Shown one piece after another: positions 36,210 through 48,039 of a stretch of DNA of 64,000 bases. Under the pieces are notes generated by a model. The model worked only from the letters and a program-made list of their open reading frames with translations. It made no database searches and was not told the DNA's origin. The DNA comes from Bettongia penicillata ogilbyi (Eukaryota > Chordata > Mammalia > Diprotodontia > Potoroidae), in assembly GCA_023548195.1 (NCBI GenBank), contig JAJHZJ010000061.1, positions 1,156,771 through 1,220,770 on the forward strand, in the 5' to 3' direction. A program made the translations under genes and the position numbers. Position 1 is the first letter of the stretch. Every line of letters begins with the position of its first letter.

Positions 36210-36900
36210 GTACACACAAATACTACTAGTGGGATTTCAGAATGGTAGAATCTCTTTAGGAAAAAAGGTGGCAATATCCTGGTGAAGTTACAAAAATAAC
36301 AGCGTACCCCATCTATGTTGCTCTCAAGTCCTTTATTGGGAATGTACCCAATGGAGTCTACATAGACAAAAAGAAAGGTTATATTCAAATGACGGTGCTA
36401 GTAATATTCTTTTGTTATCCTAAAACCTTGAGATGCTTGAAAGGATTGACAAGTTGAGACTTATCTGAAGAAATTCTAGTACAGTACAGAAGGAGAATAA
36501 CAGGAATTGAAACTGATCGGTAACAGTAAAATCAGTAACAAGAAACTTCTGGAAATATCATTGTGAAATATTGTGAGCATAGAAAACAAAACCAGAATAA
36601 AAGAGTGTATGTTCATTTGAGAACCATCCACAAAGGGAACATTCATGTTTAGAATTGCAAGAGGAATTTTATACAGATAGTGATGAATGGACAAAATGTT
36701 AAAGGGAATGTGCAAATGAATGACAAGTTGGAAACAATATGTAGATGTCAATGAATGGAATCTGATATACCTAATTCATTTAACTGTATCAGTTAAATTA
36801 GGATAGAAGCCAAAAATTAGGATAGAAGCCAAGACTCTTAATACCCAAGTCAGTATTTTGCCCAGTTAAAACACATACAACGCTGGTTTTGCTCTTCTAG

Positions 36901-36994
36901 AGAAACAATTTAAAAAACAAGAACTGATCAAAACAGGAATTTTAGAAGATCACATGCAAATGTTCCTCAAGGACATCAGAGAAATAAGTGCCTG
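36901..36994 (+). pseudogene. Unit D exon-2-like block (small deletions)
   Basis: A 94-base block between acceptor 'ggttttgctcttctag' and donor 'cctg|gtaaga'. Relative to unit B, two bases are missing within the first few codons. After that point the frame is open: KQFKKQELIKTGILEDHMQM then FLKDIREISA. One more base is missing at the donor end. FLKDIREI aligns with FLKEIKEM of unit C and FLYEIQEI of unit A. Confidence 0.55.
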
Positions 36995-37829
36995 GTAAGA
37001 GAGTTCAATTGGTGGATACTTTTTCCATTTAAATTCCACAAGGATTTATTCAGGGCCTGTTTGTGTTCACTCTTCTGACAATTGTGTGAAACAGTGAGGG
37101 GGATATAGAGAGGAGGTAAAAGCAATGCCCCCAACTTGGAATTGCAAACATTTTTGGTGGGCATCCCAAAATATAAAAACCATTGTTTTTGCAGAGACAA
37201 AATGACAAACCCCTGTTCCTACAAATTCTGAATTGAGGGGAATTTTTGTTTTTGTCATTGTACTAGTATTCTTTTCAAGTGAAAATAATGATATATAAGT
37301 TCACTATTGTTTCCAAAAGGACTATTACTTAAATCACTTTTCCTAAGTTTCAACAATTTGAAACACTAGTAAACACAGTGAAACTTATCACATCAATTAT
37401 TTTGTGGGAAAGGGGATTATAAATCTTACTGATATACATTTATAAGGTAGTAATTCTCAGATTTATACATACTTTGACCATTGAACAGTTCTCTATAATA
37501 TAAATATACATGCATGCATACATACATAAATACTTCATGAACAAACAGTTCAGTAAAACCTGCAAACGTAACTGCATCTGAAAGAATGTACAACATTTTG
37601 CATTGGTAGCCTATAGCCTCTCTGGAGGAGATTGGAGGAAACCAAATTTGATTTTCTAGGCTCAGGCTAGAATTTTTCAATACAATTAATAAGAGAATGG
37701 CAAACTTTCAGTGTTGTTTTCATTTGCATTAATTTTAGTTATGCCTAATACTTTCCTTCACTTGTTCTGCATCAGTTAATCATAAATGTTTACCTACACT
37801 ACTCTGTGTTCTTCGAATTCATCTTCTCC

Positions 37830-38990
37830 TGCTACACTAAATTTTACTCTACAAAGTTAGCAATGATGACTTCTGTTCCAAATCCAAGGACTTTTTATCA
37901 CTTCTTATCTTTCTTGACGTCCCAGCAAACTTTAATACCACTGATAATGATCTTATCCTCTTGGATAGGCTTTCCCCTCTACGATTTTTGTGATACTGCT
38001 TTTAATTGGAGTTTTCCCCATTTGTATTTTCAGTCCATCTGAGTTTTTTTGTAGGATGCAGACGTGTGTATACACATATATGTATACATATATGTATATA
38101 TGCACATACATATATACATATGTATGTGTATGTATGCATAATTTTTATTCACATTCAGGCAGTGCCACTCAACATGGCTATGTCCCCCAATACTTTGTAG
38201 TCTTCCTTCTTAACTTCTCCCTCCATAGTATCTTGCTTGGTAATCACATCAGCTCCCATGACTTCAATAAATCCTCACTCTGTATAAACAATCTTTTGTC
38301 ATTACATCATTATTCTTATATAACCCCTTTTCTCTACTCACTTTCATCAACTGATGTAGGTGCCCCTCATCTCATTCCCAGATGATTGCAAGACCCTCTC
38401 CATTCTTCAAGTCTCCCTCTACTCGAAGTCATTCTATCCTCACCTACCACAGTGATCTTCTAAAAACAGTGATGTGTTCACTTTTCTTCCTATTCGACAA
38501 AATCCAAGTCTCCTTGATACAATCCTGTCTTGGCTTTTAAAGTTCTTCACCACCTGGCTCCTTTCCAAGCTATCCAATTTTCTTATGATTTATTCTCCTC
38601 TTTATTCTAAGAGCCCAGCCCCTGGAGGCTTCTTTTTCTTCCTCAAACACCACACTTGATGCTCCAGCTCTCTGCTTTCTCGTTTTCTGTTCCCTCTGTC
38701 TGGAATGTTCTTTCTCTCTTCTCTGCAACCTCCTGGCTTTTATATCCTACAAGACTCAAATTCTACCTTTTAAAAGAATCCTTTTGTGTTGACGCCTCCC
38801 TATCTATATGTCAAACCTGGCTAATGTTTTTCTTCTGAGATTATGTTCCATTTATACTCTACTCATCCACTATGTATAAATTTTGATATGGAGTTTTCCA
38901 TTGAATTGGGAGCTCCTTGAAGGCAAGGCACCATGTTTTTGACTTTGTATTGCCAGAATTCAGTACGATTACTTGCTTAATAACTGCTTC
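37830..38990 (+). repeat. L2 copy of unit D
   Basis: Same L2 as in units A-C ('atgattgcaagaccctctcc', 'tctggaatgttctttctc', 'ttgggagctccttgaaggca', 'tttgtattgccagaattcag'). The TA/TG microsatellite at 38075-38140 lies in the same part of the L2 where unit B has a longer one (28195-28380). Confidence 0.75.
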
Positions 38991-39515
38991 TTGACTGTCT
39001 GAACATAATAACCACTTTATATCCATGGCACAGGATTTATTCAACCAATCTTTGATCAATAGGCATCCATTTTGTTTCCTTCCCAGAGGATGTGGACATC
39101 TGCATGGAACCTTTCTCTTGTCTTTGATGTTCTTGGAGTATAGGTGCCCCAGAATGGGATTAATGATGCAAAATGCATAGTCATTTGAATGACCTTGCAC
39201 AGTTAATTCCAAATGTTTTCTCCACAACTATTAGTCACATTTAGTCCCTCTCGTTAACAGTTAACATCTTCCCACAGCTCCCCTAGTATCTATATTTCCA
39301 CATAGTATCATTTTTGCCAGTTTTTGATTTGGATGAAATGAAAAGTTGATTTGATCGGCATCTCCCTTCCCATTCATGATGAAGTGTACTTTATAGGGTT
39401 GTTGATGATCTTCAATGCTTTTTTTGGAAAAACTTTTGCTTATATTGCAATTAGATGATTATTTTTAAAGGGGAGGATGATATTGATGATGAAAATCTTA
39501 ATCACTTTATATTAC

Positions 39516-39835
39516 TTCTCACTGTCATATTTTTGCTGCTGCTGTTTTGTCCTTAGTTCTCGAAGAGGATGATGACATTAGGGAAATGATGCCATGACCT
39601 GCAAGTGAATTGGATTTAAGTGAGGGAGGGCTATGCAAAGTCACCAGCCTTATTTTTCCTCTGGAGCCATCTGGGTATAACAGCCAGGTACAGATCAGGA
39701 CAACTGGAGATGGCCCAGGATACAGTGGGGGACCTTGGCCTTTTCAAGCTAAGGTTTTTAGCAGGTCTCAGTTTGACAGAGAAAACATTCATTCAGTGAA
39801 TGAGGCTTAATAAAAAAATAAGGCAAAGAATGGCC
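39516..39835 (+). repeat. RTE-derived element
   Basis: Block order 'ttctcgaagaggatgatgac', 'gtgaattggatttaagtgag', 'ggctatgcaaagtcaccagc', 'cccaggatacagtgg', 'gcaggtctcagtttg', then 'gaggcttaataaaaa'. The same order is found at 49215-49490. Assignment to an RTE-family 3' end is from memory of marsupial repeats. Confidence 0.6.
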
Positions 39836-40127
39836 TCTTTAAAAAAAAGAAAGATTTGGGAAGGGAAGTACCTCAGGGTTCCCAGTCAAAACACACATAA
39901 TTGTTATTTACATTCATTCTTAGCCAGTCAGGGCCCAATCAGTGACCAAGTAAGCAAGGCTTGGTCCAGGACTAGTGATTTGGGGTCTTTAAGAGAAAAA
40001 ACAAAACAACCAAAACTAAAATAAAAACAAAAAAGCAAAAAGTTTCAGAGATTAAAATTTACATTCCCCTTGGGTAGAATACTGGCAGGTAAGGATGTGA
40101 TATCTTTTCTGGAAAGAGAAAAATGAG

Positions 40128-40197
40128 AGAGAGACAGAGAGATGGAAGGAAAGAAGGAAGGAAGGAGGGAGGGAGGGAAGGAGGGAAGGAAGGAAGC
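40128..40197 (+). repeat. GGAA/GGGA purine tract
   Basis: A purely purine run built on GAGA, GGAA and GGGA units, followed at once by the L1 fragment. Probably the expanded A-rich linker of an element. Confidence 0.9.
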
Positions 40198-40224
40198 CAT
40201 ATTGTCCAACTTGGTTCCTAGTGG

Positions 40225-40985
40225 GCAACTCCTTCTCTATTCACAGAGGTAGACAAAAAGAGAATGAATGCAAAGACTTTTTCCAGAACTAAAAGCATAA
40301 ATGGGGGGGAGAGAGGATGGAAGGAAAGACACAGATAGTAATCATAATTGTGAATGGGAATGGGATGAGCTCTTTCATAAAATGGAAGCAGATAAGAGAA
40401 TGGATTAAAAACCATAATCCAACAATATGTTGTTTACAAGAAACACATTTGAAACGTGGGGATACACACAGGGTAAAGGTCTAAGGTTGGAGCAGAATAT
40501 ATTGTACTTCAGCTGCTGTAAAAAAAGCAGGGGTAGCAATCCTAATCTCAGACAAAGCAAAAGCAGAAATAGAGCTAATCAAAAGAGATAAGGAAGGAAA
40601 CTATATCCTGCTAAAAGGCACCATAGACAATGAAGCAATATCATTACTAAACATATATGCTCCAAGTGGTGTAGCATCCAAATTCTTAGAGGAGAAGTTA
40701 AGGGAGTTACAGAGAAGAAATAGACAGCAAAACTGTACTAGTGGGGACCTCAACTTAAACCTCTCTGAACTTGATAAATCTAACCTCAAACAAGACAGAA
40801 GTTAAAGAGATGAATAAAACTCTGGATAAGGTAGATATGATATATCTCTGGAGAAAATTGAATGGGGACAGAAAGGAATTTACCTTTTAATCAACGGTAC
40901 ATGGTACATATACAAAAATGGACCATGTACTAGGGCATAAAAACCTCACAATCCACTGCAGAAAGGCAGAGATAGGAAATGGAGG
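40225..40985 (+). mobile_element. L1 ORF2 endonuclease-domain fragment
   Basis: When frames are joined by eye the fragment shows the L1 endonuclease signatures in order: an LQETHL-like box near 40432-40450, a NIYAPS-like box near 40650-40665, a GDLNLN-like box near 40743-40760 and a DHVLGHK-like box near 40920-40945. These are the catalytic motifs of an APE-type nuclease that nicks target DNA. Stop codons and indels interrupt all frames, and reverse-transcriptase sequence does not follow. The copy is 3'-truncated, which is unusual for L1 and suggests a later deletion. Confidence 0.8.
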
Positions 40986-41129
40986 ACAAAGATGACGCGA
41001 GTTGGAATAAACAATCTTACAAAAGTTGACTGTTCAATGTAGGTCTTAGAGCAACTGTTCTATAAGATCTTTTCCAAACATGATCTCCTATAGTTCATAT
41101 ATTGCATTCTAGGCTTTAATTAGAATCTA

Positions 41130-41735
41130 CCCTTTGTGAATTGGCGGTTTGGAGATAATTATTGGGTAGTACAGAAAGACACTTTGGTCTCTTGTCAGAA
41201 ACAATGTAAGAGCAAGCAAAGTGGGATTTTTGTTGTTTTCTTTTTGGAGTTCAGTTTCCCAGGCTCACTGAAAACATCTGAAGGATTGATCGCCTTTGAA
41301 CCTGACGGTTCACAGCTGTGCTGAGTCATGTAGGTTTCATGCCTACTGGTTCTGAGCCAATCAGGAACTGAGTCTTTGTTATATACACTGAGAGGTTGAT
41401 ATTTTGCTTTGAGGGTTTGCTTATGAGAAGGACCTTTTGATTCCCTGGACAAAACTCTGAGTAGCTAATCGTTAAGAGCCTCCTGACTACTCAGAGATTT
41501 GTACTGTCCCTGTCCAGTGGTATATATAAGTGGTTGTATTACTTTTTTTCAGACAGTAAGAGCCCTGTCTATTGAATCTCTGTGCTAATTTCTTTGTTTG
41601 TATTTACTTCTTTCTAATCAAAGTAAGATTGTTGAGCCCTGAGAAGCAGCTTTCTTTTAGCAAAGCAGATCAAAGAACCTGTGCTAGCAGGCCATCCTGA
41701 GTGTGCTAGGGTGCTTGTGAATAAAAATTAAAAGT
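41130..41735 (+). mobile_element. Probable solo LTR (family X)
   Basis: The stretch has promoter-like landmarks of a retroviral LTR: a CCAAT-type 'agccaatcagg' at 41356, 'ggtatatataagtgg' as a TATA box at 41519, and a downstream U5-like end 'gttgagccctgagaag..agcagatcaaagaacctg'. The same U5-like end occurs at 52670-52740. No gag or pol sequence follows. Exact ends and target-site duplication were not resolved. Confidence 0.55.
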
Positions 41736-44149
41736 GAGATTGCCATGCCAAACTACAGAATGAGAAAAGTGTACTGGGAAACGTGGGGCTTGAAGCAAAA
41801 GACCTTCATGGCCTGTTCTGGCCTTGATGTTCTCGAATTTGTGTAACATTGTAGGATTTTAAATTTTATTCTCAGCTTCTTGTATTGGCAGGATGCAAGG
41901 AAATTTTCCAGCAACTCAAGGGGAAATATCATGCCACAACATGGAAAGGGTAAGTTCAACAATTCAAATGGCAAAAGAGAAGTATATTCTTAGAGGGTAT
42001 TAGGCTGAAAAAAAAGTGAATGAGTGAATAAATATGAAGGAATCCATGAAAAAAATTTAAGGTCCTTAATATATTCTCATAAGGACAACATCCAGCTATA
42101 AAATTATAGGGTTCTAAGATTTTATACCATGATGAACATCTGTATACACAGTCTCCCTCTCTTGACTTGGTAGTTTCCAGAAACGTACCATCAGAGGAAC
42201 TCTAACACATCAGATTGGCCAGAGGAAGACATGAGGAACTGAATCTGTTTCAATGAGATAGACTAATTGTGCAGACCTCAATGACTGGCTCCTGCTTACA
42301 CATACCAAGAGAGTAATGAAGGTATGCTTCTATAAGGACTTTCTAGTTCATACCATCTAAGTACAAGAGACTTCTAACAATTTATGTTAGAGAAAGTGGC
42401 AAATGAAAAATAAAAAATGTAACCCCAGTATAGCAATGCCCAACTTCCCTGAGCCTCTTAACCTCCTTCTTCCCTTAACCCCTCCAAAATCAATGGGACT
42501 TTTCCAACAAATTAATCATGGAAAATCCCAAAATTCCATTTCTTTTCAAGTAATCAAAATTTAAGGGATCTTCTCTGTGATCTTTAACATAAGCTATCAA
42601 TATCCAATCCTAATTTTTACCTCATTAATGAGAAATGTTGGTTCATGATGCTATCTTTTTTTTTTTACCACATAACAAAACAGAAAAAAACAACAACAAA
42701 AGAAAAGAAAAACCAGCACTCAGAGCTTTCAGTGCGACCAAAACCAGCAATTTTCAGAGCTTGAGTACAGAGATGCTGACTGAATGCTTCCAGATGTGTC
42801 CTTTCTTAGATTAGGTAGGCTCTACGGTCCCAGGCAGTCCTCAATCTCAGACACATATTCATCTCACCAATTAAAGTCAAATGTTACTATTTTCAGATTA
42901 AAAAATTGAAATTGCTTTTAGATTTTTTTTCAAAATCAATTACCATTGAGTTCCTGCTTTGAAAAAACATAATTCATGAATGAGAAATTCTATTTACAAG
43001 TTTAAATTACGATACAAGGGGCCCTCACCATCTTTTTGTAATTTGTAGAGTTCTTTATTTAGCTATTTAGAGAACTGTGGAAATAGAACCTTTGCAAACT
43101 TATACATAGCTAATCTCTTACTTGCCCTGTTCCTGACAAATGGAGCCCAGTAAACCTGGTGAGTGAGAAATGATCAAGAGAAGAGTTCTTATCCCTGTAA
43201 AGAGACCAGTTGGAGAGATACTCTTGAGTATTTTGTTATCCTTCTTTCAAATTTGGCACATTTGGGGTGGGCATCAACAAAACTGAAAATATTGGCTAGA
43301 CAGACAATATGGGCCCTGTTTCTTTTTCCTATGATTTCCAAAGCTGCCATAGTTCGATTCATGATATGGATTTTCTCAAAACTGAAAGGCTATATACTTA
43401 AGGATTTCCAGAGAAAATGTCATTCCTCCTTACTACTGAAACTGCCCTTCCAAAAAGAGTTGCTTATTTGGGAAATTTTATTTTGAACCATTGATTCAGC
43501 ATGTGACATAAGCTGATTGTCACATGGGACTTCATGACTAAGTCTTACAACTTTGCCTCCCTTCATATAGGGCAGTAGAACTATTTCAACCTATTATTAC
43601 TTAACTCATAAAGAAGCACCCTAATTCTGACAGTACTTAACTAACATTGAAGGCAATTAGGTTTTTCAAAAATCTGACTTCTTATATTAGTAAGATTGCA
43701 GAAACCAATTCTTTTGAAGAGAAGTAATTGATGCTCTCCTTAATCATTTTAACCCTGCAGCTTTAGAAACATCTCCATGTGCATATTCTCTCTTCTTGGT
43801 AATTAATCTTTCCAATAAATTAACATTATTGTTGCATATCATTTTTTCTCATCAACAGTTCCCACATCAGTTCCTATCTAGAATATTTTTTCCTGATGGA
43901 AAAGTTGACTTCATCCAAATATGATGCTAAAGAAGTTTCATTTTTATATTTGATGAATGAAATTGGTAAGACTATATCTGACTCAAGTTGAAAATAACTC
44001 TTTCAATTTTCTTTCCAAAGAGATTTGACTTCAGAAATCCAAAGGAAAAGGTTTTCCTCAAGGAGATAAAAAAAAACTCAAATGATATGAGGCAGAATTG
44101 GAAATAAACAATGTAAAAAGAATCCTCTAGTTAAACTGGTACATACATT
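41736..44149. other. Unclassified AT-rich DNA
   Basis: About 2.4 kb without recognised genes or repeats. A T-run and an A-rich CAA tract lie at 42655-42715. The 107-codon frame at 43163-43486 has no domain that I recognise. Confidence 0.35.
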
Positions 44150-44634
44150 AGGCTGGGGTGGTGGAGGGAGGCAGGGAGTCCAAGATTGGTGGGTATGCCA
44201 CTCACCCACAGGGCTACTCTCATCTCCCACCACGTGCTATCTTTGCAAAACCCCCCCTCCCCAACATGACTTCCTCAGAGGTTTATGGCACTCCAATTTA
44301 TGCTGCCTGCTCCTCTATGGGCTACTCTCTCCATCTCAACACCTTGCTTCTCCACAGGGGAATATTCCCTTATTTGGGAGAAAAGCTCCATGGCCTTGGA
44401 CAAGCTAATAAATAGCGTTGTTGAGGGCAGGCTTGTAAGAGTTTCTGATGGTGTTTTGACCTGCATTACCTGTGCAGATATGAATAGTAACAAGTTTCTC
44501 CAGAATTTTACATCAGTCAGTTGTATCAAATGTACTGAGGGAGCACTTCCTACTTGCAACTATATGACTGCATCCCTCCCCCTATTCTCCTAGTAGGTTC
44601 CCCCTTTTAAGCTTTACTTCTCTTAAAGACACCC
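44150..44634 (+). other. Unidentified stretch with weak Sm-like peptide
   Basis: Overlapping frames are open between 44158 and 44593. One (44285-44593) reads KLINSVVEGRLVRVSDGVL then TCITCADMNSNKFL, reminiscent of the Sm1 motif spacing (DG..D...N..L), but the DG-to-D distance is two residues short and no Sm2 motif follows. This is too weak to name a gene. Confidence 0.15.
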
Positions 44635-45070
44635 CTCTTGACTGGGAGCTTACCGTGCAACTGTTGAGATCAGAGTTGGGAGAGCTGGTTCAGATTTGAA
44701 GTAATTCACTTAGAACTTCTCTTTAGCCAACAGGAACTTTATTGACGTGAAAGCACAGGAATCTGAGATTGAGCAAGAAGCTAAATAAAGGCACTGACAT
44801 AGGAAAAGAACCAGACTTATACGGCCTTTAGGAGGATGATGTAATATTTAGGATTTCTAATGGGGAATGGAGATTTAGGGACAGGATAAGTACAAACAAG
44901 GTGAGGAAGGTGGCTGCTTATAAGATAAAGAAAAGTTGTCATGACACAGGATGAGGAAGATGAATACCAGGTTAGAGAACACAGGATAAGGGGCACAAAA
45001 GCAATTCTTTTGGTACAAGTTGCAAGGAATTTCAAGGTAAGGGGGAAAGGTCATTAGGATACTCTCAAGT
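44635..45070 (-). mobile_element. Solo LTR (family Y), minus strand
   Basis: The reverse complement matches the plus-strand LTR at 52755-53200 in block order: 'ccccttatcctg', 'tcctcatcctg..', 'gcctttatttagctt(c/t)(t/c)ttgct', 'tcaataaagttcc', 'tctaagtgaatt', ending 'tctcaaca'. A TATA-like 'cgtataagtctggt' precedes the AATAAA signal. No internal retroviral sequence is attached. Confidence 0.7.
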
Positions 45071-46735
45071 TACAAAATGGGCATAGAATGAGCCTCAAAC
45101 CCCCTCAGAGAACCTGGGAAAGTGACCCTTACTGGCCTAAGGGCACCATTTGTATCCACATCACAACCATTCTGATCCTTGAGGCATTCACACTCAGAGC
45201 CTTTTACAAACTTGCCCCATCTGCACCCCCAAAGGCTATACCTTTCTTTATGGGAGCAGTAAACCAAGTGACAAAAATTCTGGGGAAGAGGTGAAATGAA
45301 GTGCCACCACATGGCAAGACCCCAGAATTACTGTCCTGGCCACCCAGTGCTTAACACCTTACAAGGACTTTGGCGTGTGTACCCTTGGATTTTTAACAAC
45401 CCCCTTCTCCATTTTCAATGCCACACAGCCCAGGGTCTCTAACTTAAAAAGGGCATAGTGTGGATTGTGAGAAAATGTCCTCTGGTTCCTCAGAAGGGGA
45501 GCAGAGTATCTCATGCCCTGATACGGTCACCTACAACATGAACTCATTCTCTCTAACCTCAAGAGACTATTGACCAGTTGGCAAAAACTCCAAGAAATAC
45601 AGCAATCTTTGGATTCCCTAGCAAAGGTAGTTCTAGATAATAGATTACCTGCTTGCCTCTAGCAGGTGTGTATGTGCTCTGGCAAACACATCTTGTATGT
45701 ACATCAACAATTCTGGGCAGGTAGAGATCCCTACTGATCATATTTTGGGAAAGGCTAGTTCGATGCAAGAAATCCATAATAACCTCAGTGCCCCAAATCA
45801 TCAAAGACAAAAAACAGCCAAAGAAAGGGCATGGGAGAAGGGTCTCTGGGAACAGATCGGCATCTAAATATACTAAAAGAAGCTAAATGAATTACAGTAT
45901 TGCAGGGAGGGAACAGATGATCATCTATACCAACATGAGAAATGGAAACAAATATCAGTCTAACAAGTATAAACTTAAAGACAAATGAATTTAGCAAATC
46001 AATTATTAAAAAAAGTTTCAGGATAAGAAAAAAATCTGAAAAAAGAAGACATTTCATTTGAAAACCAGATGTCTGGAAAACATTATATATAGGAGGTGAG
46101 ATTCTCCATCTACACCCCAAAAGTAGCATGTTTTCAGACAAAGCACAATGATTGACGGATAAACAAAGACACTGTATTTTGCTTAAAAACAACACAAGCA
46201 GTGAGAAAACATCAATGCTCAACATATATATTCTAAGGTACTAAATTTATAAAGGGAAATTAAACTGTGTTACCCTATGGTCCAAACCGCCAGTGTAGTG
46301 AAATCTCTAAACATCCTCTCTCAAAGCTGGATAAACTCAAAAGTGAGAGAAAAAGGAAAAACAGAAGCTAGCTGAGTGTTGGAGATACTAGGTTTGAAAG
46401 ACTTGTGATCCTATCTTCTGAATGAGAATATTAAAGAATAGGCTTCAGAAGCACCTCTTGGCCCCTTGACAAAAAACAAGAGAATGGAGATGTCCAAAAT
46501 AAATAAGAAAAAAAGGAACATAAAGCACATCCTTCCCATACAATAACAGAAAAAAATTATGAATACTGGAAACACAAGCAAACCTACAGACCTAAATCGA
46601 ACCTTGATAGGACATGCTAAGTCGTGGGTGGTTCAGTGACATAGGGGCTATAGGAATAAACATTCAAAAGAAGATACACTAACCACATCCTCTACATACA
46701 ATAATAATAGTGTAATTACGACAGGTTCAGTATTG
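45071..46735. other. Unclassified DNA
   Basis: About 1.7 kb with no recognised gene. The part at 45900-46650 is A-rich on the plus strand and has the flavour of a very old LINE, but no motif is secure. Confidence 0.3.
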
Positions 46736-46839
46736 AGAAAGAGGGTCGAAAAGTAAGTCACCAAACAATTCATTCAATCTGGGACAGAGGGTGAAAAAGT
46801 TGAACCATCTTTCCCCCCTTGTGGGGTTGCAGCTACAAG

Positions 46840-47470
46840 AGTCCTCAGAGGGAACCTCTGTCACACAAGCCGCAGTCGGAACACACTGAAAACTCAAGAT
46901 TCGGAAACTGAGGACGCAATTGACAGAAGTCATCTCCTGGTCCCAGCACGCGGAGGAGCAGCAATCCAGACTCCCCGCAAGCGCTCCTGCTCTTGCAGGC
47001 TCCCGTGCCTGAGGCCGGGGGGAGGCTCCCCGGAAGGCGGGGGCAGAAGGGGCTCATCTCCCCGCAGTCCTCCACCACCAGACCCCTCTTAGCCCAGGGG
47101 GCTCGTGCGCTGACCCGCAGAGGGCGTCTTGGTCCCGAGCAGACAGTGAGCCCAGCAGGCAGAGACCCTGAGAGGCGCAGCCGCAAAGGCTGACTTGAAA
47201 GATGGGCTTGCTTTTCTAGGGAATGTAGAATCCAGTTCTAGGCTATGGATCTGGGCGATCTGCTGGGGATTGACTGGCAAACAAAGGCCACCCGGGGCTG
47301 AGGAAGAGAAACCTTCAGGTTAACTTCAGTCAAAGTGTGAAGAACGAGCAGGAGAGGTGAAGGGGAGGGGGCGGGGGGCGGGGACGAGGTGGGACTTTAA
47401 AGCAGGTTGCCTGTAGACTTCCTGCTTCTGCCCTTACATTTAAACAGCACGAAGTTGGTAAGGGTGAGTG
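46840..47470 (+). promoter_or_regulatory. CpG island, candidate promoter with first-exon donor
   Basis: About 20 CpG dinucleotides fall within 46870-47190, far above the surrounding DNA. GC boxes follow at 47368-47384 (gggggcggggggcgggg). A short purine- and pyrimidine-mixed leader then leads to 'cacgaagttg|gtaagggtgagtg' at 47448-47470, a near-consensus splice donor. Taken together this resembles a CpG-island promoter and short non-coding first exon on the plus strand. No acceptor partner or coding exon was identified. A retroelement 5' region is an alternative, since the HAL1 5' region at 57.6-58.3 kb is also CpG-rich. Confidence 0.4.
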
Positions 47471-47764
47471 AGTGGGCAATACTCACAGCGGATCCAGGCA
47501 GGCAGTGACAAGGGCCAGGGAGTGAGCCATTAAGGTTCCCTTTCTTACTTTCAGGCTTTTAGTAGGGGAGAGGGCAGCAAGGGAAGTATTTTCTTTTGAT
47601 TCAGTTGGTCTCTGAAGCTATTTGTGCTATCTCCTGCAGCTCCCCAGATCAAAGGGAGTTTGTTTCCTCCTCTCTATCCCATTCCTCTTTCTTGGGAGTA
47701 TTCAACATCCTGAAAATGTGACCTTCTTCATATTAGAACTGTATGCATTTTACACACCCATGTG
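47471..47764. other. No recognisable feature
   Basis: Moderately GC-rich sequence after the island. It includes a 'ttctgattcag' type pyrimidine stretch but no confident exon. Confidence 0.4.
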
Positions 47765-47992
47765 GATGGAGTGCGGGGAAGGAATCAGGAGCACCTGAGT
47801 TCAAATTTGACCTTAAACATTTACTAGCTGTGTCTCCCTGGGCAATTCACTTAAACCTATTTGCTTCAATTTCGTCATCTATGAGATGAGCTGGAGGAGA
47901 AATTGGCAAACCACTCCAGTTATCTTTGCCAAGAAAACCCCAAATGGGTTCTTGAAGAGTTGGACGCAACCGAAACTACTGAACAACATATA
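47765..47992 (+). repeat. SINE, plus strand
   Basis: Sense copy of the marsupial SINE: 'gcacctgagttcaaatttg', 'actagctgtgtctccctggg', 'aaattggcaaaccactcc', 'aagaaaaccccaaatggg', 'gaagagttggacgcaacc'. Confidence 0.8.
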
Positions 47993-48039
47993 CATATAAC
48001 AGTATACATACATGCATAGACACACACCTATATTCTCCA

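Larger units (their letters stand above)
35946..39515 (+). repeat. Tandem paralogous unit D
   Basis: Fourth unit: exon 1, 691-base intron, exon 2, L2 copy (37830-38990) and the distal 'ccatttgaatgacc..' block up to about 39510. A perfect 19-bp tandem duplication lies in the intron (36795-36832). A TA/TG microsatellite at 38075-38140 interrupts the L2. Beyond 39515 an RTE-derived element and L1 sequence follow, and no further unit is visible. Confidence 0.8.

Noticed and set aside
44285..44593. Sm-like (LSM/NAA38-type) domain
   Set aside because: Only a partial Sm1-like pattern with wrong spacing and no Sm2 motif; kept only as a weak note.
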